Of a stretch of 64,000 bases of DNA, positions 23,961 through 35,993 are shown one piece after another; within the stretch, counting starts at the first letter, position 1, and the number at the start of each line of letters is the position of its first letter. The notes below the pieces were generated by a model, which saw only the letters and a program-made list of their open reading frames with translations, was not told the origin of the DNA and ran no database searches. The position numbers and the translations under genes are program-made. Source of the DNA: Rhabditophanes sp. KR3021 (taxonomy: Eukaryota > Nematoda > Chromadorea > Rhabditida > Alloionematidae). Location of the stretch: the NCBI GenBank assembly GCA_963281155.1, contig CAUJLY010000002.1:3906001-3970000 (forward strand). Direction: 5' to 3'.

Positions 23961-26043
23961 TATAATACGATAATCAAATGAATTAATAACACAATAACAA
24001 TTAAAATTCAGCACTACTTTTGTAACAATTAAAATTCTACATTTTTTATAACAAATAAAATTCTACGTCTTATATAACAAATAAAAATTAGATTCTTAGA
24101 TACCAATGTAAATTTTGGAGCAAACAAGGATTTTGAGTCATTATATTTTCAAAAGTTGTTCTAAAAATTAAAAAAATGGAGCATTTTCCCGTCAGCGATG
24201 TGTAACAAATTACATTCACCTTAAAACTACTTCCGAATTTTCGCATACCTTCTTTATGTTTACATTTCATAAATACTACGTAATGGCTAACATCTTCTAT
24301 TTTGAATTGTATGGATATATTTGTTTGTGTTATTTACACAATTTATTAGCAACTTGGATTAAGATAAATCCTGTTTCAAATGATTGTTCTATACAATAGT
24401 ATTTGAAGGTTAATATTCGGATATATTTATCCATATATGGTTCATATTTAAATACACAAAAAGTACATAGATAAGTATTTGCTTAAGCAATTCTATTTTT
24501 AAACTGTTTTCATATCCAAGTTATTTCAAAATTAATTTTGAATATCACGATGCTAGCAATGACAACACTCTATGTAGTTGTATTTCTTTTACATTAAAGT
24601 AGTAATTCTTTTAATTATTCACATTTATTTGAATCCTATTACAAGTTGGACATCCGACGCAAAGTGTAATTTATTCAATTATATAAAGTTTTAAGTATGC
24701 CAAACACTTAAAACATCTTAATTAACTTTTAAATGAACTGAGTAAACTGATTTTGATTATGAATGCGGTAAAAAATTACGAAATAAATATGGACATTATT
24801 AAAAGAAAGTCTTTAACATAGAGATATTTGTTTGACAAAGTCTGTGACGATTCGTGACAGTTCATCTCCTTGACAACACCTTAACTCTCATCTCTACGTG
24901 CTCATTATTTTCTTATTCACATTTTTCTCTAAATTATATAGACAAAATTTATTTAACAAAGAAGGAGGTTTAATTTTGATAAACATTTGGACCTTACTTA
25001 AGAAGAAGAATCTAATGAAGGGCTACATACACTTCAATATTTATTAGTACAAGTGTGATTGCTTAAAATGTTATCATTATTCTGTACAATGTTGTGGCGA
25101 GAACCGTTCCATTTTAATTTTATCTTTCATATGTAATCCCGAATAATCACCAATCTACCTCAATAATTTATCCATATTTTTGAACATCTGTATTTATTTA
25201 CTTTAAAAAGAGTGTAACATGAACATTTTCTAAAATTATATTGACAGCAGTTTATAAAGGGCGTTAAATATACAAAAATTTAATCTTATAAAAGTAACCT
25301 TATCTTGAGTTCCACTTCGTCGTTCTTTGCTTTGCCAGTTCTTGAAGTTTAATCCCCCACAACACACATATTTCTTCCATCATCTTCTAACAGTTCGAAT
25401 GCAAATCAAAAAAGATACACTTCTACTGGTCACTCCTATTATCTCTAAGCTAGACATTGTCCTTAAGTAGGCGGTGTAATTTAGTAATGGATAACTATCA
25501 AATGTTACCAACCCTACAACATATTTGATTATTCATTATATTTTCATAATCTTGACATCTACTCCAATCTTTCTTTTTTCTCGATATATTTACCGTCTTA
25601 AAAGAATTTACAAACTCTGTAATGACATTGTTTGAAAGATTTATCTCCTATTGTTTATCGAAAATGTTTACTTTACCCTAAAACAATATAAAATACTCGA
25701 AAATAGTCTAGGACAGTTTGTGGTCAATTATTTTACTCCACTACTACAAATGACCATTTTAAGGTAAATATGATAAAGATTGTCTCAATATGAGCACAAA
25801 TTCATTAGATAAACAAACGTCTTAAGCACGCCTATACTTATATACTGATGTTCTCTTTTATAATTGTACAAAAATTTGTGTCCGAAAACAAAGCCTCTAA
25901 TACTAAAACACTCACGTATTAGATTAGCTAACAAAATTTGGCTTTCGACGTTTGCGTATAATCTTACATTTAATTTCGAATAAAAATCTCAATCTTTTTA
26001 GTTCATTACGTGTTTTGATCTTAGATACCTGAAATCTGGTACA
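23961..26043. other. Intergenic, 2.1 kb, with a short tandem repeat
   Basis: No gene. Immediately after the AADC stop, 23985-24095 holds about four degenerate units of 26-32 nt based on aacaattaaaattctac. The rest is AT-rich without open frames or RNA genes that I can recognise. Confidence 0.5.
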
Positions 26044-28969
26044 ATGGTAAAAATCACTGCTTCTTTGTTGGCTATTTTAATAGGTAAGTATTAGAAATAT
26101 GGCACATTAACAACTTAAATTTAGTCTCTGTCTCTTCTCAAGCAACTTCCCCTGTAAGCGGTACTCCTGTAATTGGAGGAGCTTGCAAGCTTGGTCTTGC
26201 CGATGTTCAAATTGGCGGAAAGCAAACTCAATTTTTCTTGAAATGTGAATCCAATACCGAGTAAGTTGCTAGTTTATTCTAATTTGTTATTAATATTTTT
26301 AGTTCTGGTGACGGCCAAGGTGTTTGGGTAGTTAAGTCTCGTTCTGCTACCACTGCTACTGCCGCTCCAGTAACTCAAGCCGAAACTAGAGAAACTTCAA
26401 GTGATACTATTCCGAAAACTATGTCCAAAGTAGGATTAGCTCAACCAACAATTTGCGAACAAGATAACACCGCCAAATTCAACGAAAAATGCTCTTCCCC
26501 AGTTACTTGTCTTCAAGCCAATTATCTCGAAAAGAACACATTCTTGCAATGCGACGATACTTCCAAGACCTGGACCAAGAAATATTGCAAAGACTCTAAC
26601 TCATACTTTTCATTCGAAAATCAAGCTTGTTTAGGAGGAGAAAGACCCGGAGCCAAACGTAAGTGGTTTGAATATGGTAAGGTGTGCTGTGACCTGCCCT
26701 TCTTTTATGCTTAACACCTTTCCCAACTCCTACTAATCATACCCCCAAATAGTAAATGTATACTGCAATACAAAATGCTCTAAGCATATTCATTGTAAGA
26801 CTACTCAGTTTTGCTCTAAGATAACACATTGTTGTCACCAAAGAAGTATTACCTTGACTCAACAAATTACTACTAAAAGATTTCAAGCTAAGCCATTTAC
26901 TAAATATTATTCGGCCAAAAGCGCCACAAGCCCTCAAAAGGTATTATATTCGGCAGAAACGTATTCACTTTCAGGCAATTTATTATCCTCGGATAAACTT
27001 GAATTATGTAAGTTGGTAACAATTTAATTTCAAATAACAATTTATTATGTTTGATCGAGTTATTAACAAAATTATGTTTTGAGGTTGATACATTTATTTT
27101 TACTAAATACTAAATTAAAAATGACATTTCTAACGACTGTTTCACTTTTAAAAATGACATTTCTAATGACCATGTTTCACTTTTAACAATGACATTTCTA
27201 ATGACCCTTTCACTTTTAACAATGACATTTGTAACGGCTATTCACTTTGAGTTATTTTGAAGGGTTATCTTCTTTGAAACTAATTAACCTTATGATAAAA
27301 TATATAGTTATGTGCTAGAATACATATCATATTGAGAATAGGTCAACAATTTAATTCGAAGTGATTTTACGAAACCACTTGGAAAGAGAAAACATACGAT
27401 GAATTTGTATATTGAATTGTTTAGACAATGGTAACAAATCTCAAGACCAAACTTCGCAACACCAAAACTTAATTTTAGCCAGCATTAATGATCTAACTGG
27501 CCACAACTTAGTGAGAACTACCCAATCTGTAGAGACTGGTACTTTCCTTAAAAACGACTCAATTTTCGAAATCGAAAAGACATATGCTACTAACAAAAGT
27601 TTTCTAACCAATTCACAACTAACCCCACCGACATGCCATTCTAAAAAATTATGTTCCGAACCTTTGAATTTGTGTGGTGTTAATGAGAAATGTAACTTGG
27701 CGACAAGGTGTTGTCACATAGTCAAATGTCCAGGAACTAATGATTTACCGCTGGCGTTTCCTGATTATTGTACCAGCATTTATAACTGTCCGGCCAACAC
27801 AGATTGTGTGAGTGGTAAATGCTGTCAAAAGGAGAAAGTTGAAAAGAATGAGAATCGTGATGGAAAAATATGATACGGAACAAACGAATGAATTGTCATT
27901 TGAACGTGCATTGTCCAGACATAACATTTCCCGATCGTTCTTTTTAAATTCAATTGACACGTCAAAGACGGATACCGAACTTTTTGACAAGTTTGAATGC
28001 GAGATTGATCCGCTAGCTGCAGAAAGTTGCTCTATTCAAGAGCCATGTCCAGATGACAGTATTTGTATTTCACATCGATGTTGTATCCGGCCCTCAACGT
28101 CAATCTGCGATAACGGTCTATATTCGTTAAGTATCCCGAAGTTTTGCGAACGAGATGACAACTGTGGTAGTACCGCAAAATGTGAAAAGCAAAGATGCTG
28201 CCCCCTTGAATTGAGTCAGTTGACAAGTACACCGTCGACAACAACTATGTTATCAATGATCCAAAATAACATCAAAAACAAAACTTCTTCTACAATTGAA
28301 AACAAACCAAAAATCACAGAAAATAGGAATGCAATGCCTTCAATTGCCCCATTTCCAACCCTACCCTCAAATAATACTATTACGGAATCTTTCGAAATTG
28401 TTACCAATGGGTCCGATATCTTACCAGTAGCTTTAACACCTAAGAATCCTTTTGAAGAAGTACCAGAATCGTTTCTTATTGATAACGCAACTCTAATACC
28501 CGCTCCAGGACGCTTACTAACTCCCGAAGAAGAATACAATAGGCGTCAATGTCCGGGAGGCCGTGAAGCATTATCAACTCCAATATCATGTTTAGTAAAT
28601 GATGATTGTGCTTTTGGTTATGAATGTGTTACAAATTTATGTTGTATTCCAGCTTTAAATGATGAATATAAAGATAATTTTGAAAAAAAACTAAATGAAA
28701 CAAAACTAGATTTGGAATATATAAATGTAAAAAACTTTTATGACAAATCTAATAAAGACAATGCGGATGTCAAAAATGCGAAAGATGATGATTTACAAAC
28801 TGACAATATACTTTTTAATTTGAAAAAAATAGATGAAAATCAACCAATGTTGCAAATGGCAGAAGTAGAAGATACCAACAACACAAATAAACAACAATCT
28901 ACTTTAACAGCAATGAAGAGCACAAAGGAAGAAAAAACGTTGTTATTTGGAAATAGTAGATATTATTAA
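26044..28969 (+). CDS. Secreted protein with lustrin-type Cys-rich modules
   Basis: Extracellular protein of unknown role, perhaps cuticle or eggshell matrix. Exons are 26044-26083, 26125-26260, 26303-26658, 26753-27007 and 27425-28969, about 776 residues. A signal peptide (MVKITASLLAILIVSVSSQA) is followed by two Cys-containing modules, one of them CSSPVTCLQANYLEKNTFLQ. From about residue 333 come five or six units of the lustrin pattern C-x5-C-x5-C-x4-CC, such as CTSIYNCPANTDCVSGKCC and CSIQEPCPDDSICISHRCC, ending with CLVNDDCAFGYECVTNLCC. The tail is Asn/Lys/Asp-rich and looks disordered. One extra A in the A5 run 27864-27868 breaks the frame, and the phase closes exactly if it is removed. 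The exon 3 donor could alternatively lie at 26677. The family is common in nematodes. Confidence 0.78.
27121..27245 (+). repeat. Intronic minisatellite, about 34 bp x 4
   Basis: The motif atgacatttctaayga followed by ytttcactttta recurs at 27121, 27153, 27189 and 27222 (spacing 32, 36, 33), inside the 417-nt intron of the lustrin-module gene. Units differ by a few bases. Confidence 0.8.
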
Positions 28970-31196
28970 TCCCATTTTTGAACAAATAATATAATGTATT
29001 ATATATTTATGTGATTAATTCAATTTGTTTCTAGATTGTTTTGTAAAAAGATTTGGTGTTCAATAAAAAATGTAATTGTTACATTTGTGCAATTGAATGT
29101 GTATAATTAATTTCCATGATTGCGTTGATACCTTTTTCATTTCAACAAAGCAATGTGTTTTGACATTTATTAAAGAATAAGAATTGCTATAAATAAAAGA
29201 AATTTTAATATGATCCTATCTAAATTGCAATTTATTTTCAAATTTACGAGTTGTTTTTAATTATTTGCAGATACAATCTATTCACAAAATGTTTGCATAC
29301 ATACTGTGATTAAATTATTACTTTATAAAGAAATGGAAATTAAACATTGCCAAAAACATTTATTATAGAATATTTAACGCATAAATATATTAATATCCAA
29401 ATACTTCACATTAAAATATTTATATCATCGAAAATATCACCTTATAAACACACATAACCTTTATTTAAGAGCAATTTAAACTCTTAATAAAAATATTTTT
29501 CCAGAAGCATTTGGTTATTGTAAAAGTTTTCATTGAAACACATTATTTCGATTATTAGGTAATTTTGAAAAATGCAACAACATATTTATAAAACATATAA
29601 TTTTATCATTTACCACGTAGAAATGAGTGCAAAACAAAGCTAGTTTAGGAGAGAAAATCATGGTGCTTCTACATGTACAAACTATCCAAAATTGTTACCT
29701 CACTGTATATTAATACAAGCACAAATAATTATCCCAACCAAAATTGTTTGTAATTTAATTGAATAGTTATTTTTGCATATCCGCATTGCGTACCTGTCTA
29801 TTTTTAATATATTTATATATGTCATTATCATCAAAAATGGCTATAATATTTTCGTAAATGATACTTTAGAAACGTTTTAAAGATATCAAGGTTTAATGTA
29901 CTTAATTTGCAAATATTCAATCCGAAACCTAAATACCATTTGATTCTTCCATTCAATTTATTCATCCCTTAGTGCGTCTCCTTATTATTTAGACTGCCTA
30001 GTTAGTAACAATTGGCCTCTCTTAATTATTACAATGATCATTCATCTACCTAATTATTGAAAGTTACACATTAATCTGGCAAATTATAGTACCCTAGTGT
30101 GCATTCTTGAACAATAAAGGTATTTAAAGGTGTATAAATGTACATAAAAGTACACAATTGTTTCTAACATTTACCATATTAATTTATCAAACCCCCAACC
30201 TATCTATAATCAGTAAAAAATAATTCGACACCGCCAAATTACTTACTGATAAATGAAACTAGAAAGGCTGTTTCTTAACATTCCTTTGTGTGGATGCTGC
30301 TTAAATGTGTTTAGTTAATATATGTGTCATGCCCTCGATTCTTAGACAGTGCCTATCATCATTTAATGCCAAGGTCAGAAAGGGACTTGCGAGAAGATGG
30401 TGGTGCGTTTATACAAGAATAATTCGAGAAGTCAAATCAAGACGGCTTTAATTTGTTTCTTTTACATTTTTATCAACTCCCAATATTTTTTGTTTATTCA
30501 ATTAAAATCACTTAATTCCACATTACTTAATTTCTATTATTAAATTATTTATAACACAAAATAACATACATTAATTTTACACTTAAATTTAAATTCAAAG
30601 TTGTACAAGAATCTTTTTTGTGTTATAAATAAGTGTGCATATTTTTGTGGTACTAAAAAATGAACGTTCTCTTTCATTGTTCCCCTTTGACAAGAGTACT
30701 GAAATTATGAACCCTCAAGATAATTTCACACATCTTTGAACAGCCTAATAAAAAGTTATTTTGAATATAATGTTTTGTTGTATACAATAAATTGACTTCT
30801 ACTATCTATATGCATGGATCATCTGACACATGCAATTGATGAGGGCAATAGTGTTTACAACAAACAGTCGCAAACTCTCACTTATCAATACTATTTTAAC
30901 ATTAATTTGTCGTAAATATTTTGCATGATTGCAATGTTAAATCACTGTTAAATCTTAAGATTGTGTAGAATATTTATGAATGTCATTTATCATAACAATT
31001 GAAAAGACTAAACATAATTTAATCTAATGCCTTGATCTTTGTGTTGACTAAAATTGAAGGACAATCAGAAATGATCAATGCATCATAAACATTTGCCGTC
31101 CTAAGCGGGATCGGTTTACCGTTATTTTTATATAATTACTTGCGCGTCTTCTTAATTTATACACTTTCTTTAACACATTTCATTTCAGATAATTAA
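28970..31196. other. Intergenic, 2.2 kb
   Basis: AT-rich, no gene recognised. A 41-codon open frame at 30329 (MPSILRQCLSSFNAKVRKGL...) stands just after a tttag but has no partner exon. The region ends with catttcag 8 nt before the next ATG. Confidence 0.5.
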
Positions 31197-33095
31197 ATGT
31201 CTGTGCCTCTTTGTCGCTGCCGGGTGCTTTACATCGGATCAGCGGTACCAACTGTTACTAAAGATGGGCTTCAAGGTGAGTTAAATATTAATCAACTTAT
31301 TAAGTATTTTGCTTCAAGTTGTACAAATAAAGTTGCAATTTTCCAAAAAGTTGGTGGATTGAAGCCATAAAAAAGTATGTATTTTGTAATTAACTTCATT
31401 ATTTAAGGCATCCAGCAACCGCTAACAGAAAGATACCCCGTTTCCGGTGAACTTGACACCAAGGGAATTGATTCTTGGCTATCAATTTATTCGAATGGTT
31501 TGCTCTTGGAATATTTGGAAGGTGATAAAAAAACTCAAACTAATTTCTTTTCCATAACTAATCTGCACTACTGCGCTGCTGTCAAATATGTTAATCTGGA
31601 GGGCTTTAATGTAGAAAATGGAGAAAACAATAAATTTATTCCACTAGACTCACCATTCGCTTCAATACCTAATTCACCTCATCCGCCAATATTTGCAGCT
31701 ATTTTCAGAAGAACTACCGGAATTAAAGTATTAGAGTGTCATGCATTCATTTGTACTAATGAAAAAGCTGCCAATGCCTTAGTTAGATGCTGTTTTTGCA
31801 GCTATTCTGATACCATCTACTTAAAAATGGATGAAAGAATCCCAGGATTGAAAGGTAATTTTATTTATATTTATTTGATAATATTCAAGCCAAACGATAT
31901 CTGATATACATTTTGGTTTGATATGGCGATTCGTTTAAAATATTGTATATTTCTATTGATATATTTTTTAGCCATCAAAGACAAAAGCGAACACGACAGT
32001 CCTGATTCTGCACATCTTGAAAACGGAGAGTTTGCTAGCAAATTAATAACGAACGATACTGAGATGTGGAATGAAGTTGAAGGGGAACATAGAACACTCA
32101 ACAAGAGACAACTCAGCTCCGAATTCGGAAAATCTGTCGAAGGAACAACTCCAAAGCTAGATAAAAAAGCTTTGAAGAAAGCAAAGAAAAATAAGAAAAA
32201 GAATGCTTCTGAAAGTCAATCAGAACATCAAATGCCTGTTTCACCTCCACTCTTTCCCTCTTCCCCTCCCCATCATCAACAATACTTTAGCGGTGGTCCA
32301 AGAATGCCATTTCCACCGGGACCCTTTTTCCCACCTCCACCACATATGAATGGAAATCGCAATGTCAAATTCATGCCGCCACCGCCTCCTCCAGGAATGT
32401 TTATGCCATATGGTTTCCATCCTCATTTCATGCCACCTCCACCACAAATGTACCACCATAACCCTTATTACATGGAGCGTCCACCATCCCCACCTATGGT
32501 AATACAATCCAATAGTGGTACAGGACCTTTGATTGAATCATACTACGATACATTCCCTACTTTCCCAAGGAGACACACCGCCCATGAAGAACCAATCTAT
32601 ATGAGCGGACAAGGAATTTATGGAACTATGTCTGGTGGCCACCATCCTATTTATAGTGACAGAAACGAAGTCTTCTATGAGACATACCAACGAAGAAAGG
32701 TTCCCGATCAGAGATATGACGAATCGCAGGCAAATTTACCTAGTTCCGGAAGCCCAGACCAATCTGCATCCAAATTTTGGCAGAAATACGAAGATGGTAT
32801 CTATAGGCAAGCGCAACCAAAACCAAATGAAACAGCTTTCATGTCAACGATTAATGGATCAAGTTTCAAAAACGAAGAAGGTTCCTCATCCGTTAAAGCC
32901 ACGCCCAGTCAAATTAGAAAGGGAATCATTAAAAGTGAAACTTCGGAGTCACCCTTGCCAACAATAGAAACCAAACTCACCAAGCCGCCTACACCACCAA
33001 TTGACTATGAGACGACGCCGATTCAAAAAGAAGCTGGAATGAAAAGGGATTATTTAGAAGAAAGAAATCATCACAAAGAAAACGCTATCTATTAA
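31197..33095 (+). CDS. PTB/PID-domain protein with proline-rich tail
   Basis: Probable cytoplasmic adaptor. Exons are 31197-31275, 31408-31854 and 31972-33095, 549 residues. Residues about 1-175 look like a phosphotyrosine-binding (PTB/PID) fold: CRVLYIGSAVPTVTKDGLQ, WLSIYSNGLLLEYLEGD, NFFSITNLHYCAAVKY and FAAIFRRTTGIKVLECHAFI, followed by the helix EKAANALVRCCFCSY. The rest is low complexity: a Lys run, then Pro-rich stretches (MPFPPGPFFPPPP, MPPPPPPGMFMPYGF) that could bind SH3 or WW domains, then a Ser/Lys tail. A catttcag acceptor 8 nt upstream supports the start. The PTB call is by pattern only. I recall conserved metazoan proteins starting similarly but cannot name the orthologue. Confidence 0.8.
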
Positions 33096-33297
33096 AAATA
33101 CTTAAAATAACCAGATGAAAATTAATAACACTTTTTAATTAGAATTGAAGTTTAATAATGTTTAAAAAGTAAAATTGTATCGCTCGTTCGTTAAATAAAA
33201 TATCCAAATAATTAATAATTCATCTTATAATCTATCCGAAACCACTGGTTACACTATTAGAACTTGTATTCACAGAGCATAAATGATGTCATAGCAG

Positions 33298-33306
33298 TGT
33301 ATAAAA
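33298..33306 (+). promoter_or_regulatory. TATA box of the His-rich peptide gene
   Basis: TATAAAAG about 45 nt before the start codon of the small secreted peptide gene, in a position compatible with a core promoter and a very short leader. Confidence 0.5.
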
Positions 33307-33344
33307 GAATGCATTTAAACTATAAATTGAACTAACTTTATAAA

Positions 33345-33581
33345 ATGCTGATCTTTAAAAGTATCCTCCAAAAAATGTACATTATTTTACTATTATTTGC
33401 AACTATTCTAATAATTACTATAGTAGCTGGGCATTATCATTATTATCCAGATTATTCGGATTATTATCAGTAAGTTCTTACTTTGGAACCATATGTATTT
33501 TTTATTAGTGGGCATACACATTATCATGGACATGGCCATGGACACGGGCACGGCCACAGTCATTATTATTATGGAAAGTAA
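33345..33581 (+). CDS. Small secreted His/Gly/Tyr-rich peptide
   Basis: Two exons, 33345-33469 and 33509-33581 (intron gtaagt...ttattag, 39 nt), give a 65-residue product with phase intact. A hydrophobic signal sequence (MYIILLLFATILIITIVAG from the second Met, residue 11) is followed by a mature part of about 36 residues made almost only of His, Gly and Tyr (HYHYYPDYSDYYHGHTHYH, then a run of HG pairs). Such composition suggests metal binding or a structural or antimicrobial role, but that is inference. A TATAAAAG precedes it. The intact signal-peptide, intron and TATA arrangement argues for a real gene despite the size. No family recognised. Confidence 0.65.
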
Positions 33582-34260
33582 ACGCTTTGCTAATATCATA
33601 AAATAAATATTTTATTGTCTAAAAGAGTGAAAATGTCTCTAATTTGTATAATAAAGGCTCGATTTTCAGCAAACCGTATAGAAGAGTAACTTGAAACAAT
33701 ACATTTAGCAACCTCCAATAGCTTTCTTTGGTTATTCCCTTTGATTTTAATTTTCAGATCGGTGAATAATAGAAAAGGTTTCTTTGGCAAATCTAACATT
33801 TCATTCATGCAATTTTCGAGCAATTATGCTTCATTGTCAGTAGCTTGGGAAGGATTTTGAATTATATTGGTTCATTTAATTAATTTGTTAATGAGAGATG
33901 ACGAATTAAGGTACTATTGCCGGAAGAATTTGCCAATTCTACTTTGCATTCTTTACATCTAATTTTTCCATTTGAAATGATAGACATATATCCTAATTTA
34001 ACTACGTTACGCATTTAAAAAAATAATCAAACGAAAATGAGCAGCAATATGAGTAAAAGCTTTATTTATCTTTACAATATATTTGCCCCTTTGAATTACA
34101 TTTTTTTAAACGGTCCTAAAACTAGTCTTTTTTAAAAAAGACCGGTTACAACATTACAAAGAATAATTTTGAAATAATAATGTCATTATTCATTTGAAAT
34201 TAGAAGATCAAGAAAGATTTATATATGTTAAAATTAAAGCCATATTTAAAGTGATATAAT
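33582..34260. other. Intergenic between convergent genes
   Basis: About 680 nt, AT-rich, with minor open frames only. An inverted T/A-rich stretch (ctagtcttttttaaaaaagaccg, near 34122) could act in 3'-end formation. Confidence 0.4.
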
Positions 34261-35874
34261 CTATATGTCTGATTGACGATCCAAGAATTCAATATAAGAT
34301 TGAAGGCTTTTTTGAAGGGTGTTTAAAGATTCGATTTCGGTGTTGATTTTTTTAAGATAGGATAGTACTGTTCCTGCTTCAGCCAAATAAAAGTTGTTTG
34401 ATGGCAATGGATTGCAATTCTTATTCATTGATGAATTGGAAAATTTGGAGTAAAGAAGACTAGAAGAATTACTGTCACACGAAGGATTCTTATTGACTTG
34501 ATCAGAACATGAAACACAAGAGAAAGTGGAAGATGGTGTTCCAATTGTACTAAAAGAGTCAGACATCCAAAATAGAATGTTGTTTAAAGAGGAAGATGTG
34601 CCCTGAACTTCTTTGCCGACTTCGATTGAGGGTTTGTAAGAAATTCCATTTGTATAGCTAATAAAATCACCAAGATATCCAGTAACGCTTTCAATAGATT
34701 TCACGTTACATACAACTCCCTGATTATCATCATATTTCTTGTCTTCTTGAGAACATATGTCATTTACGTGACCAGAAGGGATTTTAGTTAGACTTCCATT
34801 CATGCAGAAGGGATTAACACGAGATCCGATACTTTCGTTTGAATTACGATCATGAGCAACTGGTGGAAATTCATCAGAAAAGATATCAACCGAAGTTGAG
34901 CTTCCAGACTTCTCTTGATTCTTCAAATAGTTTTTTTCAAATGGCTGAACGGAGACTTTAGAGAGTTGGTCCATTGATTCAAGTAAAGGAAAAAGACAAA
35001 CTTGACTTGTTTCTGATCCAGCAACATTAACTGTGTCTAATGTCGAAAGTAACGGAATGAGAACAGTTGTCTGTGCTTGAATGTCTTCCATTTCAGCAAT
35101 ACCTGCAAAGAATTCACCATAGACCATTGTTTGTGAGGTGTCAATATAGACTCTGGAGATGGCAGCAAGTGAAGCAAGAAGTGGCTTTAGAGACGAATCG
35201 GCATTCGCTTCCGCCTCCAGCTCATTGATATATTGAAAGAAATCTCCGCAGAATAGTGTTTTAGAGTCAGCAATCTTGACAGTAGAAATGGATTCAAGGG
35301 AATGCAAAAGGGGAATCAAATCTTCTTCGGAACTTTCACGATGAACAGCATTGTGAACTAGATTAACAAAATCATCAATCAATGGCAAGGTTTGGTTGTC
35401 AACTTTAACATGTGAGAAAGAGTCTTTTGAACCAATTGTTGGTGGAATTTCCATGGCAGAAGAATTGTTGTTGAAAAGGTAGTCCTTTCTAAAATGGACA
35501 AAATGAACTACTTTCTTGAGTTTAAATTCACGGGCAAATTGTTTGAGACCGGCAAGTGAGGTGGTCTCGGAATCTTCTTCAATAGCGCTCCACTTTTCTC
35601 TTTTAGCTTGTTCGAGTAGTTGAGAGGGAGACAGAGGGGACTTCTTAGCAGTACTATTCTGAATGACTTCAAGTGATAGATCATCATTTACAGATTGAGA
35701 CATTAGGACTCCTTCGTCAGAATGAGTGGCATCAGGTAGGATATTGTCACTAGTGTTGTGCCTATTGACCTTCGAAGATGAGATTGCTTGGATAAATTTA
35801 GAATCTCTTAAAGGACGTGGCAAGATAGATGACTTTAGTTTAAAAGTCCATTTTTTGTGCAATTTTGGCGTCAT
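34261..35874 (-). CDS. Unknown protein with internal L-x-PLL repeats
   Basis: Intronless frame of 537 residues from ATG 35874. I recognise no family. Residues about 165-315 contain three to four degenerate repeats of about 50-60 residues. They begin LIPLLHSLESISTVKI, LKPLLASLAAISRVYI, LIPLLSTLDTVNVAG and LFPLLESMDQLSKVSV; the first two continue with S-K/Q-T-x-x-x-G-D/E-FF. The rest is Ser/Asn-rich and probably disordered, with a C-terminal helix (VLSYLKKINTEIESLNTLQK). There is no signal peptide or membrane segment. The frame is clean over 1.6 kb in AT-rich DNA, so it is almost certainly coding. The gene is divergent from the pseudogene at 36 kb. Confidence 0.75.
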   Translation of the reverse strand: MTPKLHKKWTFKLKSSILPRPLRDSKFIQAISSSKVNRHNTSDNILPDATHSDEGVLMSQSVNDDLSLEVIQNSTAKKSPLSPSQLLEQAKREKWSAIEEDSETTSLAGLKQFAREFKLKKVVHFVHFRKDYLFNNNSSAMEIPPTIGSKDSFSHVKVDNQTLPLIDDFVNLVHNAVHRESSEEDLIPLLHSLESISTVKIADSKTLFCGDFFQYINELEAEANADSSLKPLLASLAAISRVYIDTSQTMVYGEFFAGIAEMEDIQAQTTVLIPLLSTLDTVNVAGSETSQVCLFPLLESMDQLSKVSVQPFEKNYLKNQEKSGSSTSVDIFSDEFPPVAHDRNSNESIGSRVNPFCMNGSLTKIPSGHVNDICSQEDKKYDDNQGVVCNVKSIESVTGYLGDFISYTNGISYKPSIEVGKEVQGTSSSLNNILFWMSDSFSTIGTPSSTFSCVSCSDQVNKNPSCDSNSSSLLYSKFSNSSMNKNCNPLPSNNFYLAEAGTVLSYLKKINTEIESLNTLQKSLQSYIEFLDRQSDI

Positions 35875-35993
35875 TGTTAGTTCAGTAATAGTTGGTAAGC
35901 GGTTAGTCAATATAAACTATCCCAACATGACCAAATTGTTTTATCTAAATATCATTAAAATTTGAATTCATTTGATTGGTACACATATTTTAG

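Noticed and set aside
26659..26714. Separate short lustrin-locus gene ending at the stop at 26714
   Set aside because: A good gtaagt donor at 26659 joins in phase to a Cys-rich exon and on to the repeat exon, so one gene is favoured.
30329..30454. 41-codon frame MPSILRQCLSSFNAKVRKGL with a Trp/Arg-rich end, recalling a GPCR tail
   Set aside because: Isolated, no upstream membrane-coding exons within reach; could be chance.
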